A stretch of DNA of 7,027 nucleotides from 2-02-FULL-38-15 sp964645555 (GTDB taxonomy: Bacteria > Patescibacteriota > Microgenomatia > Daviesbacterales > UBA10151): contig CAZYBP010000048.1 in the NCBI GenBank assembly GCA_964645555.1, positions 1-7,027 of the forward strand, in the 5' to 3' direction. The notes beneath the pieces are model-generated. The model was not told the origin of the DNA and ran no database searches. It saw only the letters and a program-made list of their open reading frames with translations. How positions within the stretch are numbered: the stretch's first letter is position 1; each line of letters starts with the position of its first letter. Of this stretch, positions 6,852-7,027 are shown one piece after another. The position numbers and the translations under genes were made by a program.

Positions 6852-6983
6852 ATGAGTTTTGCAAGTAATTCAGTTGAACGAAGTTATCCTGAGGATATTG
6901 TAGATCTGTCTTCAATAGATCTACCTAAGAAAAGACCTCTATCAGACGGTGAATTAATGGCTGATATGACATTAGACATGTAG
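6852..6983 (+). CDS. Small acidic protein, 43 aa, unrecognised
   Basis: ATG 6852 to TAG 6981-6983 encodes 43 residues beginning MSFASNSVERSYPEDIVDL and containing PKKRPLSDGELM. It is hydrophilic, with no membrane segment or Cys, and resembles the disordered N-terminus of a longer protein. The strong promoter with its -10 box 8 nt before the ATG supports real expression. After the TAG the same frame stays open to the window end, so readthrough, or a broken longer gene continuing off the edge, is possible. No ribosome site is present. Confidence 0.5.
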   Translation: MSFASNSVERSYPEDIVDLSSIDLPKKRPLSDGELMADMTLDM

Positions 6984-7018
6984 CGAAATAGTAATTCAGG
7001 AAAGGTTAGTTTGCTTTT

Positions 7019-7024
7019 AGGAGG
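7019..7024 (+). promoter_or_regulatory. Possible Shine-Dalgarno of a gene starting beyond the edge
   Basis: AGGAGG at 7019-7024 is the only full Shine-Dalgarno match in front of a possible start in this window. The start codon would lie past base 7027, so it cannot be confirmed. It may equally be coding sequence. Confidence 0.2.
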
Positions 7025-7027
7025 AAT

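Overview
The window looks like a scaffold from a small-genome, AT-rich bacterium, most likely a Candidate Phyla Radiation (Patescibacteria, Microgenomates-like) member. The reasons are AT-rich coding sequence, very short intergenic spaces, almost no Shine-Dalgarno sites, a short cysteinyl-tRNA synthetase and several small unrecognised proteins. The lineage is an inference. A run of 10 N (543-552) marks a scaffold join. Stop use fits the standard code.

Left part (1-2255). A leftward gene runs off the window edge. After a divergent promoter region with a palindrome over the -10 box, a two-gene rightward unit follows: a small protein broken by the N gap, then a large serine recombinase. The last 19 codons and stop of the recombinase are the antisense strand of a complete tRNA-Lys(UUU) gene. 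This is the layout of an integrative element inserted at a tRNA gene, with its left end outside the window.

Middle (2238-2639). Between the tRNA body and a good promoter lies a perfect 169-bp tandem duplication plus a 27-bp partial third copy. Each copy starts with the first 18 nt of the tRNA and its leader, so there are three tRNA 5' ends but only one complete tRNA. The unit also holds strong inverted repeats. This is the most unusual structure in the window.

Right part (2636-7027). It holds a leftward single-pass membrane protein of unknown function; a rightward cytosolic PAS-domain histidine kinase whose first 51 codons are in another frame; cysS, preceded by a hairpin; and, convergent with and overlapping cysS, a leftward CDP-alcohol phosphatidyltransferase-like membrane protein split by a frameshift in a T7 run. 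Two very small ORFs follow. Both broken genes need the same -1 shift at heptamers that fit the slippery-site pattern. That means either recoding or homopolymer undercalls or mutations.

A theme across the window is that five starts (247-, 3223-, 3290+, 6558-, 6852+) have a -10-like hexamer ending only 7-10 nt before the ATG. This implies leaderless or nearly leaderless mRNAs. The right-hand genes look like unrelated housekeeping and hypothetical genes, not one pathway. The left-hand recombinase unit, tRNA and repeat array belong together as an integration locus.
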